From positions 537,149 through 601,148 of the forward strand of contig QAOA01000533.1 in the NCBI GenBank assembly GCA_003255065.1: a stretch of 64,000 nt of DNA, read 5' to 3'. Source of the stretch: Cercis canadensis. Its lineage: Eukaryota > Streptophyta > Magnoliopsida > Fabales > Fabaceae. How positions within the stretch are numbered: position 1 is the first letter of the stretch; each line of letters starts with the position of its first letter. Positions 44,785 to 57,800 of this stretch are shown one piece after another. A program made the position numbers and the translations under genes. The notes under the pieces were generated by a model. The model did not search any database, was not told the origin of the DNA, and was given only the letters and a program-made list of their open reading frames with translations.

Positions 44785-47430
44785 CAGGGATGAACCGAAA
44801 CAGGGTCCTGGGGCAGATATAGTGACTCACAAGGAAACTGTCCAGTCCCAGATACAGGGAACCATAAGAAAAATATCTGACTCAGAAACAGGGATGAACC
44901 GAAACAGGGCGCTGGGCCAGATATAGTGACACACCAGGAAACTGTCCAGCCCCAGATACAGTGAACCATAAGAAAAATATCCGAGTTAGAAACAGGGATG
45001 AACCGAAAACGGGTTTCGGGGCAGATACATTGACTCACCAGGAATCTGTCAAGTCCTAGATACAGTGAATTATAAGAAAAATATCCGAGTTAGAAACATT
45101 TAGAAACAGGGATGAACCGAAACAGGGTCCCGGGGCAGATATAGTGACTCACCAGGAAACTGTCCAGCCCCAGATACAGTGAACCATAAGAAAAATATCC
45201 GAGTTAGAAATAGGGATGAACCGAAAACGGGTCCCGGGGCAGATATAGTGACTCACCAGGAAACTGTCCAGCCCAAGATACAGTGAACCATAAGAAAAAT
45301 ATCCGAGTTAGAAACAGGGATGAACCGAAAACGGGTCTCGGGGCAGATATAGTGACTCACCAGGAAACTGTCCAGCCCCAGATACAGTGAACCATAAGAA
45401 AAATATCCGAGTTAGAAACAGGGATGAACCGAAAACGGGTTCCGGGGCAGATATAGTGACTCACCAGGAAACTGTCCAGCCCCAGATACAGTGAACCATA
45501 AGAAAAATATCCGAGTTAGAAACAGGGATGAACCGAAAACGGGTTTCGGGGCAGATACATTGACTCACCAGGAATCTGTCAAGTCCTAGATACAGTGAAT
45601 TATAAGAAAAATATCCGAGTTAGAAACATTTAGAAACAGGGATGAACCGAAACAGGGTCCCGGGGCAGATATAGTGACTCACCAGGAAACTGTCCAGCCC
45701 CAGATACAGTGAACCATAAGAAAAATATCCGAGTTAGAAACAGGGATGAACCGAAAACGGGTTTCGGGGCATATACATTGACTCACCAGGAATCTGTCAA
45801 GTCCTAGATACAGTGAATTATAAGAAAAATATCCGAGTTAGAAACATTTAGAAACAGGGATGAACCGAAACAGGGTCCCGGGGCAGATATAGTGACTCTC
45901 CAGGAAACTGTCCAGCCCCAGATACAGTGAACAAAAAGAAAAATATACGAGTTAGAAACAGGGATGAACCGAAACAGGGTCCTGGGGCAGATATAGTGAC
46001 TCACAAGGAAACTGTCCAGTCCCAGATACAGGGAACCATAAGAAAAATATCTGACTCAGAAACAGGGATGAACCGAAACAGGGCGCTGGGCCAGATATAG
46101 TGACACACCAGGAAACTGTCCAGCCCCAGATACAGTGAACCATAAGAAAAATATCCTAGTAAGAAACAGTTAGAAACAGAGATGAACCGAAACAGGGTCC
46201 CGGGGCAGATATAGTGACTCACCAGGAAACTGTCCAGCCCCAGATACAGTGAACCATAAGAAAAATATCCGAGTTAGAAACAGGGATGAACCGAAAACGG
46301 GTTTCGGGGCATATACATTGACTCACCAGGAATCTGTCAAGTCCTAGATACAGTGAATTATAAGAAAAATATCCGAGTTAGAAACATTTAGAAACAGGGA
46401 TGAACCGAAACAGGGTCCCGGGGCAGATATAGTGACTCTCCAGGAAACTGTCCAGCCCTAGATACAGTGAACAAAAAGAAAAATATACGAGTTAGAAACA
46501 GGGATGAACCGAAACAGGGTCCTGGGGCAGATATAGTGACTCACAAGGAAACTGTCCAGTCCCAGATACAGGGAACCATAAGAAAAATATCTGACTCAGA
46601 AACAGGGATGAACCGAAACAGGGCGCTGGGCCAGATATAGTGACACACCAGGAAACTGTCCAGCCCCAGATACAGTGAACCATAAGAAAAATATCCTAGT
46701 AAGAAACAGTTAGAAACAGAGATGAACCGAAACAGGGTCCCGGGGCAGATATAGTGACTCACCAGGAAACTGTCCAGCCCCAGATACAGTGAACCATAAG
46801 AAAAATATCCGAGTTAGAAATAGTTAGAAACAGGGATGAACCGAAAATGGGTCCCGGGGCAGATATAGTGACTCACAAGAAATCTGTCCAGTCTGAGATA
46901 CAGTGAACTATAAGAAAAATGTCCGTGTTAGAAACATTTAGAAACAGGGATGAACCGAAACAGGGTCCTGGGGCAGATATAGTGACTCACCAGGAAACTG
47001 TCCAGCCCCAGATACAGTGAACCATAAGAAAAATATCCTAGTTAGAAACAGTTAGAAACAGAGATGAACCGAAACAGGGTCCCGGGGCAGATATAGTGAC
47101 TCACCAGGAAACTGTCCAGCCCCAGATACAGTGAACCATAAGAAAAATATCCGAGTTAGAAACAGGGATGAACCGAAAACGGGTTCCGGGGCAGATACAT
47201 TGACTCACCAGGAATCTGTCAAGTCCTAGATACAGTGAATTATAAGAAAAATATCCGAGTTAGAAACATTTAGAAACAGGGATGAACCGAAACAGGGTCC
47301 CGGGGCAGATATAGTGACTCACCAGGAAACTGTCCAGCCCCAGATACAGTGAACCATAAGAAAAATATCCGAGTTAGAAACAGGGATGAACCGAAAACGG
47401 GTTCCGGGGCAGATATAGTGACTCACCAGG
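44785..47430 (+). repeat. Homogenised domain of local 5-mer family
   Basis: Built from five local types: X1 (CGGGTTTCGGGGC, ACATTGACTCACC, GTCAAGTCCTAG, CATTTAGAAA), consensus-like X2, X3 (TCCTGGGGCAG, ACTCACAAGG, CAGGGAACCATAAG), X4 (GGGCGCTGGGCC, GACACACC) and X5. X1 landmarks lie at 45011, 45541, 45759, 46299 and 47181, with spacings 530, 218, 540 and 882 bp, i.e. integral monomers plus insertions. These variants are not seen elsewhere in the window. Confidence 0.88.
45641..46820 (+). repeat. 540-bp tandem repeat, about 2.2 copies, one mismatch
   Basis: 45721-46260 and 46261-46800 match base for base except C at 45919 versus T at 46459. The periodicity begins at about 45641 and ends after 46820. 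The unit has five monomers, two with 10-bp insertions (5 x 104 + 20). It is the youngest large duplication in the window, or possibly an assembly duplication. Confidence 0.95.
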
Positions 47431-49800
47431 AAACTGTCCAATCCTAGATAAAGTGAACAATAAGAAAAATATCCGAGTCAGAATCAGGGATGAACCGAAA
47501 AAGGGTCCCGGGGCAGATGCAGTGACTCACCTGGAAACTGTCCAGCCCAAGGTACAGTGAACCATAAGCAAAATATCCGAGTTAGAAAAAGGGATGAACC
47601 GAAAACGGGTCCTGGGGCAGATATAGTGACTCACCAGGAAACTGTCCAGCCCCAGATACAGTTAACCATAAGAAAAATATCCGAGTTAGAAAAAGTTAGA
47701 AACAGGGATGAACCGAAAACAGGTCCCGGGGCAGATATAATGACTCACCAGGAAATTGTCGAGTCCCAGATAAAATGAACCATAAGAAAAATATCCGAGT
47801 CAGAAACAGGGATGAACCGAAAAAGGGTCCCGGGGCAGAGATAGTGACTCACCAGGAAACTGTACAGCCCCAGATACTGTGGACCATAAGAAAAATATCC
47901 GAGTTAGAAACAGGGATGAATTGAAAAAGGGTCCCGGGGCAGACATAGTGACTCAATAGGAAACTGTCCAGCCCCAGATACTGTGGACCATAAGAAAAAT
48001 ATCCGAGTTAGAAACAGGGATGAACCGAAACAAGGTCCTGGGCCAGATATAGTGACTCACCAGGAAACTGTCCAGCCCCAGATAAAGTGATCCATAAGAA
48101 ATATATCCGAGTCAGAAGCAGGGATGAACCGAAACAGGGCCCTGGGCTAGATATAGTGACTCACCAGGAAACTATCCAGCCCCAGATACAGTGAACCAGA
48201 AGAAAAATATCCGAGTTAGAAACAGCGATGAACCGAATCAGGTTCCTGGGGCAGATATAGTGACTCACCAGGAAACTGTCTATCCCCAGATACAGCAAAC
48301 CATAATAAACATATCCGAGTTAGAAAAAGGGATGAACCGAAAAAGGGTCCCGAGGCAGATATAGTCACTTACCAAGAAACTGTCCAGCCCCAGATTCAGT
48401 GAACCAACAGAAAACTATCCGAGTCAGAAACAGTTAGAAACAAGGATGAACCGAAAAAGGGTCCCGTGGCAGATATAGTGACTCACCAGGAATCTGTCCA
48501 GTCCTAGATACAGTGAATTATAAGAAAAATATCCGAGTTAGAAACACTTAGAAACAGGGATGAACCGAAACAGGGTCCCGAGGCAGATATAGTGACCCAC
48601 CAGGAAACTGTCCAGCCCCAGATACAGTGAAGCAAAATAAAAATATCTGAGTTAGAAACAGTTAGAAACAGGGATTAGCCGAAAAGGGTCCCGGTGCAGA
48701 TATAGTGACTCAACAGGAAACTGTCCAGCCCCAGGTACAATTAACCATAAGCAAAATATCCGAGTTAGGAAAAGGGATGAACCGAAAACGGGTCCTGGGG
48801 CAGATATAGTGACTCACCAGGAAACTGTCCAGCCCCAGATATAGTGAACCATAAGAAAAATATCCGAGTTAGAAAAAGTTAGAAACAGGGATGAACCGAA
48901 AACAGGTCCCGGGGCAAATATAATGACTCACCAGGAAATTGTCGAGTCCCAGATAAAATGAACCATAAGAAAAATATCCGAGTCAGAAACAGGGATGAAC
49001 CGAAAAAGGGTCCCGGGGCAGATATAGTGACTCACCAGGAAACTGTCCAGCCCCAGATACAGTGAACCATAAGAAAAATATCCGAGTTAGAAACAGGGAT
49101 GAACCGAAAACGGGTCCCGGGGCAGATATAGTGACTCACCAGGAAACTGTCCAGCCCCAGATACAGTGAACCATAAGAAAAATATCCGAGTTAGAAACAG
49201 GGATGAACCGAAAAAGGGTCCCGGGGCAGATATAGTGACTCACCAGGAAACTGTCTAGCCCCAGGTACAGTTAACCATAAGCAAAATATCCGAGTCAGAA
49301 ACAGGGATGAACCGAAACAGGGCCCTGGGCCAGATACAGTGACTCACCAAGAAACTGTCCAGCCCCAGATACAGTGAACCAAAAGAAAAATATCCGAGTT
49401 AGAAATGGTTAGAAACAGGGACGAACCGACAAAGGGTCCCGGGGCAGATATAGTGTGTCACTAGGAAACTGTCCAGTCCCAGATACAGGGAACCGTAAGA
49501 AAAATATCTGACTCAGATACATGGAGGACCCGAAACAGGGTCCTGGGCCAGATATAGTGACTCACCAGGAAACTATTTAGCCCCAGATACAGTGAACCAA
49601 AAGAAAAATATCCGAGTTAGAAACAGAGATGGACCGAAAACGGGTCCCGGGGCAAATAAAGTGACTCACCAGGAAACTATCTAGCCCCAGATAGAGTGAA
49701 CCATAAGAAAAATATCCGAGTTAGAAAAAGTTAGAAACAGGGATGAACCGAAAACAGGTCCCGGGGCAGATATAATGACTCACCAGGAAATTGTCGATTC
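47431..49800 (+). repeat. Satellite block, duplicate of the 33-36 kb region
   Basis: Order F-G-H-I-N-N-M-A-V-B-C-D-E-H-I, consensus-like monomers (49.0-49.25 kb), J-K-L-M-(A)-H-I. Relative to 33.0-36.3 kb it lacks S-T-U (312 bp) and F-G (208 bp), plus a further 442 bp and 104 bp. The pairing variants are listed at that block. Confidence 0.85.
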
Positions 49801-52800
49801 CCAGATAAAATAAACCATAAGAAAAATATCCGAGTCAGAAACAGGGATGAACCGAAAAAGGGTCTCGGGGCAGATATAGTGACTCAACAGGAAACTGTCT
49901 AGCCCCAGGTACAGTGAACCAGAAGCAAAATATCCGAGTTAGAAACAGGGATGAACCGAAACAGGGCCCTGGGCCAGATACTGTGACTCACCAAGAAACT
50001 GTCCAGCCCCAGATACAGTGAACCAAAAGAAAAATATCCGAGTTAGAAATATTTAGAAACAGGGACGAACCGAAAAAGGGTCCCGGGGCAGATATAGTGT
50101 GTCACCAGGAAATTGTCCAGTCCCAGATACAGGGAACCGTAAGAAAGATATCTGACTTAGATACATGGAGGAACCAAAACAGGGTCCTGGGCCAGATATA
50201 GTGACTCACCAGGAAACTGTCCAGCCCCAGATAAAGTGATCCAGAAGAAAGATATCCGAGTCAGAAGCAGGGATGAACCGAAACAGGCCCCTGGGCCAGA
50301 TATAGTGACTCACCAGGAAACTGTCCAGCCCCAGATACTGTGGACCATAAGAAAAATATCCGAGTTAGAAACAGGGATGAACCGAAACAGGGCCCTGGGC
50401 CAGATACAGTGACTCACCAAGAAACTGTCCAGACCCAGATACAGTGAACCAAAAGAAAAATATCCGAGTTAGAAATATGTAGAAACAGGGACGAACCGAA
50501 AAAGGGTCCCGGGGCAGATATAGTGTGTCACCAGGAAATTGTCCAGTCCCAGATACAGGGAACCGTAAGAGAAATATCTGACTCAGATACATGGAGGAAC
50601 CGAAACAGGGTCCTGGGCCAGATAAAGTGACTCACCAGGAAACTGTCCAGCACCAGATAAAGTGATCCATAAGAAAAATATCCGAGTCAGAAACAGGGAT
50701 GAACCGAAACAGGGCCCTGGGCCAAATATAGTGACTCACCAGGAAACTATCCAGCCCCAGATACAGTGAACCGGAAGAAAAATATCCGAGTTAGAAAAAT
50801 GGATGAACCGAAAAAGGGTCCCGGGGCAGATATAGTAACTCAACAGGAAACTGTCCAGCCCCAGATCCAGTGAACCAATAGAAAACTATCCGAGTCAGAA
50901 ACAGTTAGAAACAAGGATGAACCGAAAAATGGTCCCGGTGCAGATATAGTGACTCACCAGGAATCTATCCAGACCTAGATCCAGTGAATTCTAAGAAAAA
51001 TAACCGAGTTAGAAACATTTAGAAACAGGGATGAACCGAAACAGGGTCCCGGGGCATATATAGTGACCCACCAGGAAACTGTCCAGCCCCAGACTCAGTG
51101 AACCAAAATAAAAATATCCGAGTTAGAAACAGTTAGAAACAGGGATGAACCGAAAAGGGTCCCGGTGCAGATATAGTGGCTCAACAGGAAACTGTCCAGC
51201 CCCAGGTACAATTAACCATAAGCAAAATATCCGAGTTAGGAACACGGATGAACCGAAAACGGGTCCCGGGGTAAATATAGTGACTCACCAAGAAACTGTC
51301 CAGTCCCAGATAAAGTGAACAATAAGAAAAATATCCGAGTCAGAATCAGAGATGAACCGAATAAGGGTCCCGGGGCAGATGCAGTGACTCACCAGGAAAT
51401 TGTCCAGCCCCAGGTACAGTGAACCATAAGCAAAATATCCGAGTTAGAAACAGAGATGAACCGAAAACGGGTCCCGGGGCAGATAAAGTGACCCACTAGG
51501 AAACTATCCAGCCCCAGATACAGTGAACCATAAGAAAAATATCCGAGTTAGAAAAAGTTAGAAACAGGGATGAACCGAAAACAGGTCCCGGGGCAGATAT
51601 AATGACTCACCAGGAAATTGTCGATTCCCAGATAAAATAAACCATAAGAAAAATATCCGAGTCAGAAACAGGGATGAACCGAAAAAGGGTCTCGGGGCAG
51701 ATATAGTGACTCACCAGGAAACTGTCTAGCCCCAGGTACAGTGAACCATAAGCAAAATATCCGAGTTAGAAACAGGGATGAACCGAAAAGGGTCCCGGTG
51801 CAGATATAGTGACTCAACAGGAAACTGTCCAGCCCCAGGTACAATTAACCATAAGCAAAATATCCGAGTTAGGAACAGGGATGAACCGAAAACGGGTCCC
51901 GGGGTAGATATAGTGACTCACCAGGAAACTGTCCAGTCCCAGATAAAGTGAACAATAAGAAAAATATCCGAGTCAGAATCAGAGATGAACCGAATAAGGG
52001 TCCCGGGGCAGATGCAGTGACTCACCAGGAAACTGTCCAGCCCCAGGTACAGTGAACCATAAGCAAAATATCTGAGTTAGAAACAGAGATGAACCGAAAA
52101 CGGGTCCCGGGGCAGATAAAGTGACCCACTAGGAAACTATCCAGCCCCTGATACAGTGAACCATAAGAAAAATATCCGAGTTAGAAAAAGTTAGAAACAG
52201 AGATGAACCGAAAACAGGTCCCGGGGCAGATATAATGACTCACCAGGAAATTGTCGAGTCCCAGATAAAATAAACCATAAGAAAAATATCCGAGTCAGAA
52301 ACAGGGATGAACCGAAAAAGGGTCCCGGGGCAGATATAGTGACTCACCAGGAAACTGTCTAGCCCCAGGTACAGTGAACCATAAGCAAAATATCCGAGTT
52401 AGAAACAGGGATGAACCGAAACAGGGCCCTGGGCCAGATATAGTGACTCACCAAGAAACTGTCCAGCCCAAGATACAGTGAACCAAAAGAAAAATATCCG
52501 AGTTAGAAATATGTAGAAACAGGGACGAACCAAAAAAGGGTCCCGGTGCAGATATAGTGTGTCACCAGGAAACTGTCCAGTCCCAGATACTGGGAACCGT
52601 AAGAAAAATTTCTGACTCAGATACATAGAGGAACCGAAAGAGGGTCCTGGGCCAGATATAGTGACTCACCAGGAAACTGTCCAGCCCCAAATAAAGTGAT
52701 TCATAAGAAAAATATCCGAGTCAGAAACAGGGATGAACCGAAACAGGGCCCTGGGCCAAATATAGTGACTCACCAGGAAACTATCCAGCCCCAGATACAG

Positions 52801-52810
52801 TGAACCAGAA
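49801..52810 (+). repeat. Satellite block, repeated J-K-L-M and F-J segments
   Basis: Order J-K-L-M-(A/N)-K-L-M-A-B-C-D-E, then the 633-bp duplication, then K-L-M-A. AATATGTAGAAAC in K (50474 and 52508) and GCCAAATATAG in A (50721 and 52755) both recur at 2034 bp, so K-L-M-A was copied within the block. AGAAAGATAT of L is shared with 35391. Confidence 0.8.
51243..52405 (+). repeat. F-G-H-I-J(-E) duplicated with 633-bp period
   Basis: F starts at 51243 and 51876. The private G variant CCGAATAAGGG is at about 51359 and 51992. Six monomers with one insertion (H) and the short E give 633 bp. The first copy ends in E and the second runs on into K. Confidence 0.88.
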
Positions 52811-54350
52811 GAAAAATATCCGAGTTAGAAACAGTTAGAAACAGGGATGAACCGTAAAGGTTGCCGGTGCAGATATAGTGACTCAATAGGAAACTGTCCA
52901 GCCCTAGGTACAATTAACCATAAGCAAAATATCCGAGTTAGGAACAGGGATGAACCGAAAACGGGTCCCGGGGCAGATATAGTGACTCACCAGGAAACTG
53001 TCCAGTCCCAGATAAAGTGAACAATAAGAAAAATATCTGGGTCAGAAACAGAGATGAACCGAAACAGGGCCCTGGGCCAGATATAGTGACTCACCAGGAA
53101 ACTATCAAGCCCCAGATACAGTGAACCAGAAGAAAAATATCCGAATTAGAAAAATGGATGAACCGAAAAACGGTCCCGGGACAGATATAGTCACTCACCA
53201 GGAAACTGTCCAGCCCCAGATTCAGTGAACGAACTGAAAACTATTCGAGTCGGAAACAGTTAGAAACAAGGATGAACCGAAAAAGGGTCCCGGGGCATAT
53301 ATAGTGACTCACCATGAATCTGTCCAGTCCTAGATACAGTGAATTATAAGAAAAACAACCGAGTTAGAAACATTTAGAAACAGGGATGAACCGAAACAGG
53401 GTCCCGGGGCAGATATAGTGACCCACCAGGAAACTGTCCAGCCCCAGATACAGTGAACCAAAATAAAAATATCCGAGTTAGAAACAGTTAGAAACAGGTA
53501 TGAACCGAAAAGGGTCCCGGTGCAGATATAGTGACTCAACAGGAAACTGTCAATCCCCAGGTAAAATTAACCATAAGAAAAATATCCGAGTTAGGAACAG
53601 GGATGAACTGAAAACGGGTCCCGGGGTAGATATAGTGACTCACCAAGAAACTGTCCTGTCCCAGATAAAGTGAACAATAAGAAAAATATCCGAGTCAGAT
53701 TCAGAGATGAACCGAAAAAGGGTCCCGGGGCAGATGCAGTGACTCACCAGGAAACTGTCGAGCCCCAGATACAGTTAGCCATAAGAAAAATATCCGAGTT
53801 AGAAAAGGTTAGAAACAGGGATGAACCGAAAACAGGTCCCGGGGAAGATATAGTGACTCACCAGGAAACTGTCTAGCCCCAGGTACAGTGAACCATAAGC
53901 AAAATATCCGAGTTAGAAACAGGGATGAACCGAAACAGGGCCCTGGGCCAGATACAGTGACTTACCAAGAAACTGTCCAGCCCCAGATACAGTGAACCAA
54001 AAGAAAAATATCCAAGTTAGAAATATTTAGAAACAGGGACGAACCGAAAAAGGGTCCCGGGGCAGATATAGTGTGTCACCAGGAAACTGTCCAGTCCCAG
54101 ATACAGGGAACCGTAAGAAAAATATCTGACTCAGATACATGGTGGAACCGAAACAGGGTCCTGGGCCAGATATAGTGACTCACTAGGAAACTGTCCAGCC
54201 CCAGATAAAGTGATCCATAAGAAGAATATCCGAGTCAGAAACAGGGATGAACCGAAACAGGGCCCTGGGCCAGATATAGTGACTCACCAGGAAACTATCC
54301 AGCCCCAGATACAGTGAACCAGAAGAAAAATATCCGAGTTAGAAACAGGG
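52811..54350 (+). repeat. Satellite block, duplicate of the 37.6-39.3 kb region
   Basis: Private variants pair at a constant 15216-bp offset: ATCAAGCCCC (37888/53104), ACCATGAATC (38095/53311), CAGATTCAG (38480/53696). After that the offset drops to 15008 at GACTTACC (38951/53959), because a G/H hybrid and an I/J hybrid here remove two monomers. The order is E-F-A-B-C-D-E-F-(G/H)-(I/J)-K-L-M-A. Confidence 0.88.
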
Positions 54351-57300
54351 ATGAACCGAAACAGGGTCCCGGGGCAGATATAGTGACTCACCAGGAAACT
54401 GTCCAGCCCCAGATACAGTGAACCATAAGAAAAATATCCGAGTTAGAAACAGGGATGAACTGAAAACGGGTCCCGGGGCAGATATAGTGACTCACCAGGA
54501 ATCTGTCCAGTCCTAGATACAGTGAATTATAAGAAAAATAACCGAGTTAGAAACATTTAGAAACAGGGATGAACCGAAAACGGGTCTCGGGGCAGAGATA
54601 GTGACTCACCAGAAATCTGTACAGTCCGAGATACAGTGAACTATATGAAAAATGTCCGAGTTAGAAACATTTAGAAACAGGGATGAAACGAAACAAGGTC
54701 CCGGGGCAGATATAGTGACTCACCAGGAAACTGTCCAGCCCCAGATACAGTGAACCAAAAGAAAAATATCCGAGTTAGAAACAGGGATGAACCGAAACAG
54801 GGCCCTGGGCCAGATATAGTGACTCACCAGGAAACTATCCAGCCCCAGATACAGTGAACCAGAAGAAAAATATCCGAGTTAGAAAAAGGGATGAACCGAA
54901 AAAGGGTCCCAGGGTAGATATAGTCACTCACCAGGAAACTGTCCAGCCCCAGATTCAGTGAACCAACAGAAAACTATCCGAGTCAGAAACAATTAGAAAC
55001 AAGGATGAACCAAAAAAGGGTCCCGGGGCAGATATAGTGACCCACCAGGAAACTGTCCAGCCCCAGATATAGTGAACCAAAATAAAAATATCCGAGTTAG
55101 AAACAGTTAGAAATAAGGATGAACCGAAAAAGGGTCCCGGGGCAGATATAGTGACTCACCAGGAAACTGTCCTACCCCAGATACAGTGAACCAGAAGAAA
55201 AATATCCGAGTCAGAATCAGGGATAAACCGAAAAAGGGTTCCGGGGAAGATGCAGTGACTCACCAGGAAACTGTCCAGCCCCAGGTACAGTGAACCGTAA
55301 GCAAAATATCCGAGTTAGAATTAGGGATGAACCGAAAAGGGTCCCGGTGCAGATATAGTGACTCACCAGGAAACTGTCCAGCCCCAGATACAGTGAACCA
55401 AAAGAAAAATATCCGAGTTAGAAACAGGGATGAACCGAAACAGGGCCCTGGGCCAGATAAAGTGACTCACCAGGAAACTATCCAGCCCCAGATACAGTGA
55501 ACCAGAAGAAAAATATCTGAGTCAGAATCAGGGATAAACCGAAAAAGGGTCCCGGGGAAGATGCAGTGACTCACCAGGAAACTGTCCAGCCCCAGGTACA
55601 GTGAACCGTAAGAAAAATATCCGAGTTAGAAACAGGGATGAACCGAAAAGGGTCCCGGTGCAGATATAGTGACTCAACAGGAAACTGTCCAGGCCCAGGT
55701 ACAATAAACCATAAGCAAAATATCCGAGTTAGGAACAGGGATGAACCGAAAACGGGTCCCGGGGCAGATATAGTGACTTACCAGGAAACTGTCCAGTCCC
55801 AGATAAAGTGAACAATAAGAAAAATATCCGAGTCAGAATCAGGGATGAACTGAAAAAGGGTCCCGGGGCAGATGCAGTGACTCACCAGGAAACTGTCCAG
55901 CCCCAGGTACAGTGAACCATAAGCAAAATATCCGAGTTATAAGCAGGGATGAACCGAAAACGGGTCCCGGGGCAGATATAGTGACTCACCAGGAAACTGT
56001 CCAGCCCCAGATACAGTGAACCGTAAGAAAAATATCCGAGTTAGAAAAATTTAGAAACAGAGATGAACCGAAAACAGGTCCCATGGCAGATATAATGACG
56101 CACCATGAAATTGTCGAGTCCCAGATAAAATGAACCATAAGAAAAATATCCGTGTTAGAAACAGGGATGAACCGAAACAAGACCCTGGGCCAGATATAGT
56201 GACTCACCAGGAAACTATCCAGCCCCAGATACAGTGAACCAGAAGAAAAATATCCGAGTCAGAATCAGGGATAAACCGAAAAAGGGTCCCGGGGCAGATG
56301 CAGTGACTCACCAGGAAATTGTCCAGCCCCAGAAACAGTGAACCAAAAGAAAAATATCCGAGTTAGAAACAGGGATGAACCGAAACAGGACCCTGGGCCA
56401 GATATAGTGACTCACTAGGAAACTATCCAGCCCCAGATACAGTGAACCAGAAGAAAAGTATCCGAGTTAGAAAAAGGGATGAACCGAAAAAGGGTCCCGG
56501 GGCAGATATAGTCACTCACCAGGAAACTGTCCAGCCCCAGATTCAAGAAACCAACAGAAAACTTTCCGAGTCAGAAACAGTTAGAAACAAGGATAAACCG
56601 AAAAAGGGTCCCGGGGCAGATATAGTGACTCACCAGGAATCTGTCCAGTCCTAGATACAGTGAATTATAAGAAAAATATCCGAGTTAGAAACAGGAATGA
56701 ACCGAAAACGGGTCCCGGGGCAGATATAGTGACTCACCAGAAATCTGTACAGTCCGAGATACAGTGAACTATAAGAAAAATGTCTGAGTTAGAAACATTT
56801 AGAAACAGGGATGAAACGAAACAGGGCCCCGGGGCAGATATAGTGACTCACCAGGAAACTGTCCAGCCCCAGATACAGTGAACCAGAAGAAAAATATCCG
56901 AGTTAGAAACAGGGATGAACCGAAACAGGGCCCTGGGCTAGATATAGTGACTCACCAGGAAACTATCCAGCCCAGATACTGTGCACCAGAAGAAAAATAT
57001 CCGAGTTAGAAAAAGGGATGAACCGAAAGGGGTCCCGGGGCAGATATAGTCACTCACCAGGAAACTGTCCAGCCCCAGATTCAGTGAACCAACAGAAAAC
57101 TATCCGAGTCAGAAACAGTTAGAAACATGGATGAACCGAAAAAGGGTCCCGTGGCAGATATAGTGACCCACCAGGAAACTGTCCAGCCCCAGATAATCTG
57201 TACCAAAATAAAAATATCCGAGTTAGAAACAGTTAGAAACAGGGATGAACCGAAAAGGGTCCCGGTGCAGATATAGTGACTCAACAGGAAACTGTCCAGC

Positions 57301-57800
57301 CCCAGGTACAATTAACTATAAGCAAAATATCCGAGTTAGGAACAGGGATGAACCGAAAACGGGTCCCGGGGCAGATATAGTGACTCACCAGGAAACTAAC
57401 CAGTCCCAGATAAAGTGAACAATAAGAAAAATATCCGAGTCAGAATCAGTGATGAACCGAAAAAGGGTCCCGGGGCAGATGCAGTGACTCACCAGGAAAC
57501 TATCCAGCCCAAGGTACAGTGAACCATAAGCAAAATATCCGAGTTAGAAACAGGGATGAACCGAAAACGGGTCCCGGGGCAGATAAAGTGACTCACCAGG
57601 AAACTGTCCATCATCAGATACAGTGAACCATAAGAAAAATATCCGAGTTAGAAAAAGTTAGAAACAGGGATGAACCGAAAACAGGTCCCGGGGCAGATAT
57701 AATGACTCACCAGGAAACTGTCTAGCCCCAGGTACAGTGAACCATAAGAAAAATCTCCGAGTTAGAAACAGGGATGAACCGAAACAGGGCCCTGGGCCAG
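54351..57800 (+). repeat. Satellite block, mixed
   Basis: Approximate order: consensus-like monomers, C, Q, R, A, B, C/D, an A-like monomer, G, E, R-type, A, G, E, F, G, H, I, A, G/R, A, B, C, Q, R, A, B, D, E, F, G, H, I/J. The pair G (GGGGAAGATGCAG) then E occurs twice (about 55.25 and 55.56 kb), another local duplication. Nothing non-satellite is visible. Confidence 0.7.
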
